Shown: positions 1-5,144, counted from the stretch's first letter. The stretch: 9,175 nt of DNA from RGIG1993 sp964564225 (GCA_964564225.1 CAZMAF010000061.1:1-9175); one strand, 5' to 3'. Notes: generated by a model from the letters alone, not told the origin. A program made the numbers and translations.

Positions 1-1
1 G

Positions 2-1414
2 CCGTTTTCTTTGCGCGGTACGCTGTCGCAGACAATTACGATTGATTATAAATGCAAGGTGTCGTCGCAGGACGCGGCGGTACACGCGGCGGTTAATAAA
101 ACTCTCGAAAGCATACTTGGGCCTGTGGACGGTTCGTTTTACGTATCGGAAACTTCGGGCGCGGACGGTGAAGAAAAGAAAAAGGTGGAATACACCTTTT
201 GGAGCAATTTCCGTTACGGCAAGCCCACTACGACGGGAGACGTGGACGGCGGCGTGTTCCCTACGACGTATAATATAAAGGGCTATATGCACGTTGTTCG
301 CGAAGGCGGGGCGCTTTTGTCCAATCACGTAAAAACGTATATCCAAGCGAACGGAAAGCGTTATGAAGTGGCGCTTCGTCGCGGCTCGCACGGCGTGGTA
401 TTTAACGTTGCAAATCCCGTAAAGCCCGGTTCGTTCACCGCTGCGACGGAGTTCGTTTCGGCGGGATATGCGAAATCCGTGTATATCCTTTATAAGGACG
501 ATTATATTTGCCACTTGTTACGAGACCTTTGCGAAAGGACTTTGGACGATGACAATCCGTTTGTAAACGCGAATACGGGGAAATACGAAATCACGCTCGT
601 CGAAGAATATCCGAATATGGAAATGAGCGACGGGCTTCCCGTGTACGGCTCGGTGAAAGAGATAAAAACGACGTATTATATCGTGCAAGCGACCTGTGAA
701 CGGGAAAGCGGCGCGTATATGACCTTTGCATTATCGCTTATGCAACGCGAAGAAAACGTTACGATCTACGACGAACCCGAAAAGCCTGAAGATTCGGAAG
801 AACCCGAAATTCCCGATTCCGATTACGGTGAAAGCGATGGAACGGACGACGGTTATACCGATATTCCGAGCGGTGGCGATACCGAAGACGGGGATGATAC
901 GGGCGATAGCGGCGACAGTGGCGAAACTGGAGGCGGTTCAAGCGGAGAAGGCGACGTTTATCCCGAATATCTTGAAGTAACGGAAAGCGCTTACGGTGGA
1001 TTTGCCGTATCGGGAAACAGTAACTGTACGGGTTCAGTGGAAATACCTGCAACGATAGGTGGTACGGAAGTGACGGAAATAGCGGATAATGCGTTTGTTT
1101 CTATGGGTGTTACTGTGTTGTATATCCCTTCAACGGTAAGGCGCATCGGAGAAAATGTGATTGATTTAAGTACGGAATTAGTAGTTTTCGGTCCCGAAGC
1201 GGAAATAATGGCCAGCGCGTTTAGCGGTGGTGCAACAGAGCTTACTCTCGTTTACCGCGGCACGAAGGAAGAATTTGTCGCGTTTTATAGCGAAAAGAGC
1301 TACGATTGGATTTCGGCTTTGCCCGAAGGTTGCGTAATAGGTTTCGACCACGACAATAATAACGAAGTGGACGATGGGTATTATCTCGCAACGAGTTTCT
1401 TTGCGAGCGAATAA
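2..1414 (+). CDS. Virion/adhesin protein with acidic linker and C-terminal BspA-like leucine-rich repeat; 5'-open
   Basis: The frame is open at the left edge (reads PFSLRGTLSQ from base 2), so the start lies outside the linear window. The TTG at 11 is only an in-frame codon. If the ends join, the start is GTG 9153 or ATG 9133. Counting from that TTG as residue 1, residues 1-250 are a mixed, beta-rich structural-type region I cannot assign to a family. Residues 253-316 are a low-complexity linker rich in Glu, Asp, Pro, Gly and Ser. Residues 317-425 look like a BspA/LRR_5 domain (GSVEIPATIGGTEVTEIADNAF, then LYIPSTVRRIGENV, then a third, degenerate repeat before LVYRGTKEEF). Such repeats are known surface-binding modules, so host attachment as a tail-tip or fibre component is inferred. 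The next gene starts 11 nt after the stop, which implies one operon. Codon use is GC-richer than in the early genes. A host surface adhesin is possible but less likely, as I see no signal or anchor. Confidence 0.7.
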   Translation, partial: PFSLRGTLSQTITIDYKCKVSSQDAAVHAAVNKTLESILGPVDGSFYVSETSGADGEEKKKVEYTFWSNFRYGKPTTTGDVDGGVFPTTYNIKGYMHVVREGGALLSNHVKTYIQANGKRYEVALRRGSHGVVFNVANPVKPGSFTAATEFVSAGYAKSVYILYKDDYICHLLRDLCERTLDDDNPFVNANTGKYEITLVEEYPNMEMSDGLPVYGSVKEIKTTYYIVQATCERESGAYMTFALSLMQREENVTIYDEPEKPEDSEEPEIPDSDYGESDGTDDGYTDIPSGGDTEDGDDTGDSGDSGETGGGSSGEGDVYPEYLEVTESAYGGFAVSGNSNCTGSVEIPATIGGTEVTEIADNAFVSMGVTVLYIPSTVRRIGENVIDLSTELVVFGPEAEIMASAFSGGATELTLVYRGTKEEFVAFYSEKSYDWISALPEGCVIGFDHDNNNEVDDGYYLATSFFASE

Positions 1415-1424
1415 GGGGGCGAAG

Positions 1425-1895
1425 ATGGATATAACGGGAACTACGTTTAATTTTTCAAAGACCGTCGTAACGGAAGAAGAACGGCTCGCTTCGCCCGAAA
1501 AACCTGTGGACGGCGACAAGGAAAAAAAACCGAAAGCTTCGGGGGATAAAAATAAATCGGGCGACGATAAAAAGTCGTCCGTTGGCGCGTTTGCATACGA
1601 TATGATAAAAACGGGCGTACAGCAAACGGTTGGAGCGGTGCTTTCAAACGTGTCGGGTTCGCCTACACTGCAAGTTCAACTTAACGCTGCGCAACAAATC
1701 GGCGGTAAAGCGATTGCTTATACGATGGCGATTGCTACGCAAAATTGGGTAGCCCTTGGCGCGATGGCAATATCCGACGTCGTTTCCTACGCATCTAAGC
1801 AAGCGGAATTTAAACGCGAAAAGGCGTGGAGTGATTACGATTTAGACCAATACCGCGAACGGCGCGGCTATTCAAATTTGCGGAATAGAAGATAA
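1425..1895 (+). CDS. Small structural-operon protein, charged N-terminus and Ala/Gly-rich hydrophobic core, unknown function
   Basis: 156 aa. ATG 1425 is chosen because AAGGGGG (1413-1419) sits 5 nt upstream. The in-frame ATG at 1374 lies inside the preceding gene and has no ribosome site. Residues 1-55 are charged and disordered (many Lys, Asp and Ser, with VDGDKEKKPKASGDKNKSGD). Residues 57-130 are Ala/Gly/Ile-rich and amphipathic (AFAYDMIKTGVQQTVGAVLSN, then AYTMAIATQNWVALGAMAIS), which could be one weak membrane segment or a helical bundle. The C-terminus is basic and Arg-rich. It follows the adhesin gene by 11 nt and is followed directly by a terminator, so it is the last gene of the tail-type operon. 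I do not recognise the family. A minor virion protein, a tail-assembly helper or a membrane-active protein all remain possible. Confidence 0.65.
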   Translation: MDITGTTFNFSKTVVTEEERLASPEKPVDGDKEKKPKASGDKNKSGDDKKSSVGAFAYDMIKTGVQQTVGAVLSNVSGSPTLQVQLNAAQQIGGKAIAYTMAIATQNWVALGAMAISDVVSYASKQAEFKREKAWSDYDLDQYRERRGYSNLRNRR

Positions 1896-1925
1896 GCGGG
1901 CGAAAATAACCGCCCGCGCCGTTTT
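1896..1925 (+). terminator. Intrinsic terminator of the left (tail) operon
   Basis: Directly after the TAA at 1893-1895, GCGGGCG (1896-1902) and CGCCCGC (1911-1917) form a perfect 7-bp GC-only stem around an 8-nt loop. A short T run follows at 1922-1925, four bases after the stem. The stem is strong but the U tract is weak. It separates the left operon from the convergent regulator operon. Confidence 0.7.
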
Positions 1926-2038
1926 CTTGCGTTGTATTTGCTTTTCTCGGTCAATCTATCGTCCGTTTTCTACTGTGCGATTTAGCGGTAATTTCCGCCC
2001 AAAAACCGTAATGGATTTTTATTCCAATAAAATAAAGG

Positions 2039-2071
2039 CAAACAAAAAGCCTTCCGTTAAGGAAAGCTTTT
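2039..2071 (-). terminator. Intrinsic terminator of the XRE regulator operon
   Basis: Read on the minus strand, the hairpin pairs 2066-2071 with 2045-2050 and 2061-2064 with 2052-2055. There is one C/A mismatch and a 5-nt loop (2056-2060). It is followed by a T-rich tract ending near 2040 (TTTTTGTTTG). It begins 4 nt after the stop codon of the second regulator gene. The stretch 1926-2038 between the two convergent terminators holds nothing else I can support, only a minor GCGG/CCGC hairpin at 1985-1998. Confidence 0.65.
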
Positions 2072-2075
2072 AGAA

Positions 2076-2285
2076 TTAAATTTTTTCGCCGTTCGGCAAA
2101 ATTATGTTTATTTCTAATGAACAACCGAGTGCTTCGACAAGCTTTTCAAATTCCGATAATTTGAAATTGTCTCGGATAAGTTTGTTTGCAAGATTGCCTT
2201 GCGTTTGTCCCGTCCTTTCGGCTAACGTTACTTGCGTTGTGTTTGTTTTTATCATAGCAATTTTAATTTTTTCCGTTAATTTCAT
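2076..2285 (-). CDS. Small XRE-family HTH regulator, second of a pair
   Basis: 69 aa, almost entirely one helix-turn-helix. The HTH core is around residues 16-37 (TTQVTLAERTGQTQGNLANKL), followed by the typical XRE helix KLVEALG (48-54). No peptidase or other effector domain is present, so this is not a LexA/CI-type cleavable repressor. Its ATG overlaps the stop of the upstream regulator by ATGA (2282-2285) and has only a weak ribosome site, which implies translational coupling. It aligns with its neighbour residue for residue without gaps (E5, I7, K8, I12, T17, L21, A22, R24, T28, N31, L36, K48, ALG 52-54), which indicates tandem duplication. A role in repressing the early promoter or controlling copy number is inferred from the divergent layout. 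Confidence 0.85.
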   Translation of the reverse strand: MKLTEKIKIAMIKTNTTQVTLAERTGQTQGNLANKLIRDNFKLSEFEKLVEALGCSLEINIILPNGEKI

Positions 2286-2500
2286 TTTTTATTACCTTCG
2301 TTGTTAGTTACTTGCCGAAACTCGCTTATATACTCGACTCCAAGCGCATTGGCAATTTTTTGTAAATCGCCTTGCCGATACTCCTTTTTATTCAGCATGG
2401 TATTGAAGTTTTGCGGTGTCATATCTAACCTTTTCGCAAGTTCCGCAGCGGTTACTCCACAATCAATCAACAACTTTTTTATATCTTCACGCCTAACCAT
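2282..2500 (-). CDS. Small XRE-family HTH regulator, first of a pair
   Basis: 72 aa, single-domain XRE protein. The HTH lies at about residues 16-37 (VTAAELAKRLDMTPQNFNTML), the supporting helix IANALG at 49-54, and a short polar tail (VTNNEGNKK) follows. A full AAGGAGGT site (minus strand, 2508-2515) sits 7 nt from the ATG, so this start is secure and this is the well-translated member of the pair. It is the promoter-proximal gene of a two-gene minus-strand operon divergent from the early/replication operon, the classic position of a phage or plasmid repressor. The operon has no cI-like C-terminal domain, so induction by RecA cleavage is not expected. Control by relative amounts or heterodimers of the two proteins is possible (inference). 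Confidence 0.88.
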   Translation of the reverse strand: MVRREDIKKLLIDCGVTAAELAKRLDMTPQNFNTMLNKKEYRQGDLQKIANALGVEYISEFRQVTNNEGNKK

Positions 2501-2521
2501 TATTATTACCTCCTTACATAT

Positions 2522-2550
2522 ACAATATCACAAAATAAAAAGAATAGCAA
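2522..2550 (-). promoter_or_regulatory. Candidate promoter of the XRE regulator operon
   Basis: On the minus strand, TTGCTA (2545-2550) and TATTGT (2522-2527) are separated by exactly 17 bp. Each matches 4 of 6 consensus bases. The expected start near 2515 falls right at the AAGGAGGT site, giving a very short leader. It is the best match in the gap but clearly weaker than the divergent early promoter. Confidence 0.45.
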
Positions 2551-2569
2551 GTATTTTTTTATAAATATT

Positions 2570-2644
2570 AAAAAAAAATTAAAAAATACTTAAAAAATAT
2601 TTACAAAAATAGTCAAAAATAGTTGACTTATACTTAAAAATAGT
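2570..2644. promoter_or_regulatory. Phased A-tracts and AAAAATAGT repeats: candidate curved operator region
   Basis: A-tracts lie at 2570-2578, 2581-2586, 2592-2597, 2605-2609, 2615-2619 and 2636-2640. Their centres are about 10, 11, 12, 10 and 21 bp apart, close to whole helical turns, as in intrinsically bent DNA. The last three belong to identical 9-mers AAAAATAGT at 2605, 2615 and 2636. The latter two abut the -35 and -10 elements of the early promoter. Variant copies (AAAAATACT at 2582, AAAAATATT at 2593) extend the ladder upstream. This is a plausible operator set for the XRE pair, though no binding is shown. Confidence 0.5.
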
Positions 2645-2651
2645 TTATAAT
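2623..2651 (+). promoter_or_regulatory. Early-operon promoter (TTGACT-17-TATAAT)
   Basis: TTGACT (2623-2628) and a perfect TATAAT (2646-2651) have the ideal 17-bp spacer, which predicts transcription from about 2658. It faces away from the repressor operon and leads into the 44-aa gene after a leader of about 50 nt. Two of the AAAAATAGT repeats touch or overlap its two boxes, so bound repressor would block polymerase directly. Confidence 0.85.
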
Positions 2652-2706
2652 AATCTCGTAATCGGTTGTGATTGAGTGAACAAACCATTACAAAGGAGTG
2701 TGATAA

Positions 2707-2841
2707 ATGCAAATCTTTATCAATGGCATAAAGGCAACGCAAAAAGATTTACAAGCTCTAATGCGAAATCTTAAAAACAAAAAAGACGAGTTACGAAATG
2801 TAATCACCTGCGAAAATGAACTGCATTTCATAACCGTCTGA
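2707..2841 (+). CDS. 44-aa early orphan protein, unknown function
   Basis: Runs from ATG 2707 to TGA 2839-2841, with AAAGGAG (2692-2698) 8 nt upstream and a strong promoter just before it, so I treat it as a real first gene of the early operon. The sequence begins MQIFINGIKATQKDLQALMR, continues with a Lys-rich stretch and ends ELHFITV. The pattern is beta strand, helix, beta strand. From memory this resembles very short orphan proteins common in early regions of gut Firmicutes phages, but I cannot name a family. Size, position and lack of a signal or membrane segment suggest a small cytoplasmic regulator or host-modulating peptide (inference). Confidence 0.6.
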   Translation: MQIFINGIKATQKDLQALMRNLKNKKDELRNVITCENELHFITV

Positions 2842-2870
2842 TGTAGATAAGTAATCAATGCGCAAAAACA

Positions 2871-2909
2871 AAGCTATTGATACTCAATAGATAGCTTACA
2901 ACCTTTTTT
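2871..2909 (+). terminator. Possible bistable attenuator between the orphan and the next early gene
   Basis: Two mutually exclusive hairpins overlap. CTATTGA/TCAATAG (2874-2880 and 2884-2890) has a 3-nt loop. AAGCTAT/ATAGCTT (2871-2877 and 2891-2897) encloses it with a 4-nt ATAG bulge, made possible by a tandem ATAG. A T6 run (2904-2909) follows six bases later. The gap between stem and T run makes full terminator activity doubtful. Partial attenuation of the early operon is the likeliest role. Confidence 0.35.
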
Positions 2910-2947
2910 AAGAAATGTCAAGCAAAATAAAGGAAGTAAGAAAAAAA

Positions 2948-3508
2948 ATGAGTAAGAATTTAGTAGATTTAACAGGGCGGAGATTTGGAAAACTTGTGGC
3001 AATAGAAGTGGTGAAGCGTGGAAGAAATATAAACACCATGTGGCTTTGTCGTTGTGATTGTGGAAATCAAAAAGCGATTCGAGCAAATAATTTACGTATT
3101 GGAGCAAGCAGGTCTTGTGGTTGTGCGACTTCACAATATAAATCGCAAGCTCATAGAAAAAGAGGTCTTGGTTGGAGTTATACTACCGAAGGAAAAAGAA
3201 CACGCCTCTATCAAGTATGGACTTCAATGAAAACGCGTTGTTTCAATCAAAACGCTCAACGTTTTAAGGATTACGGCGGACGCGGTATAACAATGTGTGA
3301 TGAATGGAAAGATGATTTCAAAGCATTTTATAATTGGGCTATTGCAAATGGCTACGATGAAAATGCAAAATTCGGCGAATGCACGATAGACCGTATTGAC
3401 GTAAACGGGAATTATGAACCGTCGAATTGTCGCTGGGTTTCGATGAAAGAGCAAAACAACAACAGACGGAATAGTAAGGCGCGTACAAGCTCGGAGGTGG
3501 AGCAATGA
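2948..3508 (+). CDS. Cys-rich AP2/HNH-endonuclease-like phage protein
   Basis: 186 aa from ATG 2948, chosen because AGGAAG (2931-2936) precedes it and the characteristic family opening DLTGRRFGKL follows at once. ATG 2915, in the same frame, has no ribosome site. Residues 33-60 form a zinc-ribbon-like module (WLCRCDCGN and SCGC; Cys 34, 36, 38, 57, 59). Residues 87-135 carry the conserved YQVWTSMKTRCF, DYGGRGI, CDEW and WAIANGY blocks. Residues 147-175 carry DRIDVNGNYEPSNCRW and EQNNNRR, which aligns with the HNH_3/AP2-type beta-beta-metal region. The usual catalytic His of HNH enzymes is Arg in DRID, so nuclease activity is uncertain and a DNA-binding role is possible. This is a well-known phage-dispersed family, often annotated as HNH or AP2 domain. 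It overlaps the next gene by ATGA. Confidence 0.75.
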   Translation: MSKNLVDLTGRRFGKLVAIEVVKRGRNINTMWLCRCDCGNQKAIRANNLRIGASRSCGCATSQYKSQAHRKRGLGWSYTTEGKRTRLYQVWTSMKTRCFNQNAQRFKDYGGRGITMCDEWKDDFKAFYNWAIANGYDENAKFGECTIDRIDVNGNYEPSNCRWVSMKEQNNNRRNSKARTSSEVEQ

Positions 3509-3918
3509 TAAATTTGGTAGTAGAAAAATTCACGCAGCTTATCGACGATATGATTAAGGCGCAAGCGAATGGTATTTTCGGTGAAACAAAGCCCGAATAT
3601 CGAGAAGTTTCGGCAACGTTGCAATTTACGAAAGAAGAATGTAAGAAAATGGGCGCGACAGCGTACGAATATATGCTTGATATTGGTCGTGTAGTAAGGG
3701 TAATCAAGCGAGCGTATGCGGATAGGACGGTGTATATCGTACGACTTCGACGGGACGAAATAAACGTAGAAGCTATGGACGAAGATATAAACGAAGCGAA
3801 ACGGAAATTTATAGATACAATGTTGAAAACATTTGAAGCGCAAGTTCTAGCGCAAATACGAAAGGAACTAGAAGTTGAACGGCTTGAAAGAGAACGCGGA
3901 CAAGTTTTGGAAATGTAA
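3505..3918 (+). CDS. 137-aa early protein, possibly integrase-arm-like DNA-binding domain plus coiled coil
   Basis: The start is secure: GGAGGTGG (3493-3500) lies 4 nt upstream, and the ATG overlaps the preceding stop by ATGA, so the two genes are coupled. Residues 33-95 (VSATLQFTKEECKKMG, GRVVRVIKR, TVYIVRLRRDEINVEA, EAKRKFID) resemble from memory the three-strand-plus-helix arm-binding domain at the N-terminus of some tyrosine integrases of gut Firmicutes, where FT-EE, R-RR and EAK-KF recur. No integrase catalytic domain follows. Instead there is a charged helix (about 95-137, LAQIRKELEVERLERERGQ), probably a coiled coil. Its location before the replication initiator suggests a DNA-binding accessory of replication or recombination. 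Family assignment is weak. Confidence 0.6.
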   Translation: MINLVVEKFTQLIDDMIKAQANGIFGETKPEYREVSATLQFTKEECKKMGATAYEYMLDIGRVVRVIKRAYADRTVYIVRLRRDEINVEAMDEDINEAKRKFIDTMLKTFEAQVLAQIRKELEVERLERERGQVLEM

Positions 3919-3966
3919 TAAAAAAAGTAAAAATAATGAAAATTTTATTGAAAAGGAGATTAAAAA

Positions 3967-4782
3967 ATGGCAAAATACGATAATACTCGGTTTTATTGGT
4001 TGCAACTGAAAGAGAATTTCTTTGATGATGATGCGATAGATTGGATTGAAGATCAACCGAACGGCGAAAAATACAGCCTTTTTTATTTAAAGCTTTGCTT
4101 AAAATCGTTAAAAACAAATGGCGTACTTATACGGAATGTTGGGACAATGCTTATACCTTACGATCATATAAAACTTGGCGAATTAACAAGAACTGATCCC
4201 GATACTGTTATTGTAGCTATGGAGTTGTTTTTTAAAGTGGGACTTGTTAAGAAATTGGAAAATGGAGAATTATATATCTCGCAAGTTGAGAATATGATAG
4301 GCTCGCAAAGCAAAAGTGCATTCAAAAAACAACAACAAATACAAAGACGAGAGACGAAAATGTTAGAAGGTGGACAAAAGGTGGAAAATTTTCCACCAAA
4401 GATAGATATAGAATTAGAACAAGATTTAGATATAGAAATAAAAGAAAAAAATAATAAATTATTATTAAAAAAGAAAGAATTTGTTTTTCCGTCTTATGAT
4501 GAAGTTCAAGCATACGCTGAACAACGTGGGCGCGGGGATTTGGCGAAAACATTTTTTGATTTTTTCTCGGCTGGGGATTGGCGTGATAGTAATGGTAAAC
4601 CTGTTCAAAATTGGAAACAAAAATTTATAACGTGGGAAACGCATAACCCGAAAAAGGTTGAACGGGCGGCGGACAAGCCTTCACAAACACCCAATTATAG
4701 AAAGCTTGGTAGCGAGTGGGATGATTTGGATGACGACGAGCCGCGTAAGGGGCTTGGGAGTGAATGGGACGATTTGGAGTAA
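3967..4782 (+). CDS. Phage replisome organizer / replication initiator
   Basis: 271 aa; AAAAGGAG (3951-3958) lies 8 nt before the ATG. Residues 8-125 match the phage replisome-organizer N-terminal domain, a winged-helix origin-binding module: FYWLQLKENFFDDDAIDWI, YSLFYLKLCLKSLKTNG, PYDHIKLGELT, VGLVKKLENGELYI and a final GSQSKSA with a basic stretch. Residues 126-170 are a charged linker. Residues 172-227 (FPSYDEVQAYAEQRGRG, FFDFFSAGDWRDSNGKPVQNW) are the C-terminal domain common to phage initiators and helicase-loading proteins. The tail carries two copies of LGSEWDDL (247-254 and 263-270), the second one residue from the end. Proteins of this kind open the origin and recruit the host helicase. 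No helicase-loader gene follows; a terminator does, so host loader or helicase is probably used. The linker DNA contains a candidate origin. Confidence 0.85.
   Translation: MAKYDNTRFYWLQLKENFFDDDAIDWIEDQPNGEKYSLFYLKLCLKSLKTNGVLIRNVGTMLIPYDHIKLGELTRTDPDTVIVAMELFFKVGLVKKLENGELYISQVENMIGSQSKSAFKKQQQIQRRETKMLEGGQKVENFPPKIDIELEQDLDIEIKEKNNKLLLKKKEFVFPSYDEVQAYAEQRGRGDLAKTFFDFFSAGDWRDSNGKPVQNWKQKFITWETHNPKKVERAADKPSQTPNYRKLGSEWDDLDDDEPRKGLGSEWDDLE
4367..4480 (+). other. Candidate replication origin inside the initiator gene
   Basis: Within the linker-coding region, GGTGGA occurs twice (4369, 4380). The second copy starts a perfect 18-bp palindrome, GGTGGAAAATTTTCCACC (4380-4397). The 11-mer TAGATATAGAA then repeats at 4403 and 4427, 24 bp apart. 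An extremely AT-rich stretch follows (about 4437-4480) with AATAAT-AA-ATTATT (4450-4463). Binding sites beside a melting region inside the initiator's own gene is the arrangement known from lambda gene O. Origin function is inferred. Confidence 0.5.
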
Positions 4783-4802
4783 AAATAAGGTATCATACAA
4801 AG

Positions 4803-4832
4803 CGACGGAAAATTTATCCGTCGTTTTGTTTT
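4803..4832 (+). terminator. Strong intrinsic terminator of the early operon
   Basis: CGACGGA (4803-4809) pairs with TCCGTCG (4817-4823), a perfect 7-bp stem with a 7-nt loop. TTTTGTTTT follows immediately (4824-4832). It lies 20 nt after the initiator stop codon and isolates the early operon from the RNA gene downstream. Confidence 0.9.
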
Positions 4833-4870
4833 GGCGGATAAAGAGACGAAAAGTTTTTATTTAAAATCGC

Positions 4871-4899
4871 TTGATAAAACTTTTTCAATGTGCTATACT
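4871..4899 (+). promoter_or_regulatory. Extended -10 promoter for the structured RNA
   Basis: TTGATA (4871-4876), a 17-bp spacer and TATACT (4894-4899) preceded by TG at 4891-4892 make a sigma-A promoter with an extended -10. The predicted first base is G4906. That is exactly the first nucleotide of the 13-bp helix that closes the RNA downstream, an independent agreement that supports both calls. Confidence 0.85.
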
Positions 4900-4905
4900 A
4901 ATTAT

Positions 4906-5121
4906 GCCAAACAAGTTTTATAAGCAAAATGTAGGGATATTTTTTTTGTAAAAAGAATTATATCTTCTTTTGTTGTTCACAATAACTATGAGATTTGATA
5001 AAATCGCAAATCCCATCAAGGTTATTGTGATAGGGTATCCTTCCGTGTGCTTGAAATTTGTTTGGCGACAATCGGGGTTTGCGTTTTTTAGTGCGTTGAC
5101 TTCGGTTGGCGCACTTTTTTT
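4906..5121 (+). ncRNA. Structured non-coding RNA (about 216 nt), no recognised family
   Basis: Pairing by eye: P1, 4906-4918 with 5054-5066 (13 bp, one G-U). P2, 4933-4939 with 5036-5042 (7 bp, one G-U). P3, 4977-4986 with 5021-5030 (10 bp perfect). Inside P3 there is a hairpin at 4992-4997/5007-5012, or alternatively 4992-4996/5001-5005. In addition 5005-5014 (CGCAAATCCC) pairs with 5074-5083 (GGGGTTTGCG), 10 bp with one G-U, which crosses P1-P3 as a pseudoknot and runs straight into T6 (5084-5089). The RNA ends in a UUCG-capped terminator. It has its own promoter, and no credible coding frame covers it. It is either a free-standing small RNA or the 239-nt leader of the membrane-protein gene starting at 5145, such as a riboswitch-like attenuator. 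I could not match it to tmRNA, 6S RNA, SRP RNA, RNase P or a known riboswitch consensus. It fills most of the gene-free stretch 4783-5144. Confidence 0.7.
5090..5121 (+). terminator. UUCG-tetraloop terminator ending the RNA
   Basis: Bases 5090-5100 pair with 5105-5115 (11 bp, three of them G-U or U-G) around a C(UUCG)G tetraloop, the classic extra-stable loop, followed by T7 (5115-5121). It lies 12 nt before the GGAGG ribosome site of the membrane-protein gene, so that gene needs read-through from the RNA promoter. Confidence 0.85.
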
Positions 5122-5144
5122 AAATAAATTTTCGGAGGCTTTTT

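Noticed and set aside
759..1052. Long minus-strand frames opposite the adhesin and tail genes
   Set aside because: They are low-complexity Arg/Tyr-rich shadows of strongly biased plus-strand genes, with no ribosome sites.
1919..1971. CCGTTTTCT repeated at 2, 1919 and 1963 as attachment core
   Set aside because: A 9-mer in a 9-kb window is not significant, and there is no tRNA or integrase nearby.
2076..2500. Toxin-antitoxin pair
   Set aside because: Both small proteins are XRE helix-turn-helix domains aligning with each other; neither resembles a toxin.
3936..3983. 15-codon frame (MKILLKRR...) overlapping the initiator start
   Set aside because: It has no ribosome site and is too short to support; it could be chance in AT-rich spacer.
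4658..4864. 68-codon frame over the initiator's 3' end
   Set aside because: It is an out-of-frame shadow of the initiator that continues through the terminator.
4986..5083. Phage-encoded tracrRNA-like or anti-CRISPR RNA
   Set aside because: Stem followed by short hairpins and a terminator is superficially similar, but there is no CRISPR repeat, array or cas gene here to pair with. A comparison of 4977-5083 with host CRISPR repeats would settle it.
4906..5121. tmRNA, 6S RNA or a known riboswitch
   Set aside because: The paired ends and pseudoknot recall tmRNA, but there is no tRNA-like acceptor or CCA and no tag frame. The single-strand bubble of 6S RNA is not clear, and I found no known aptamer consensus.
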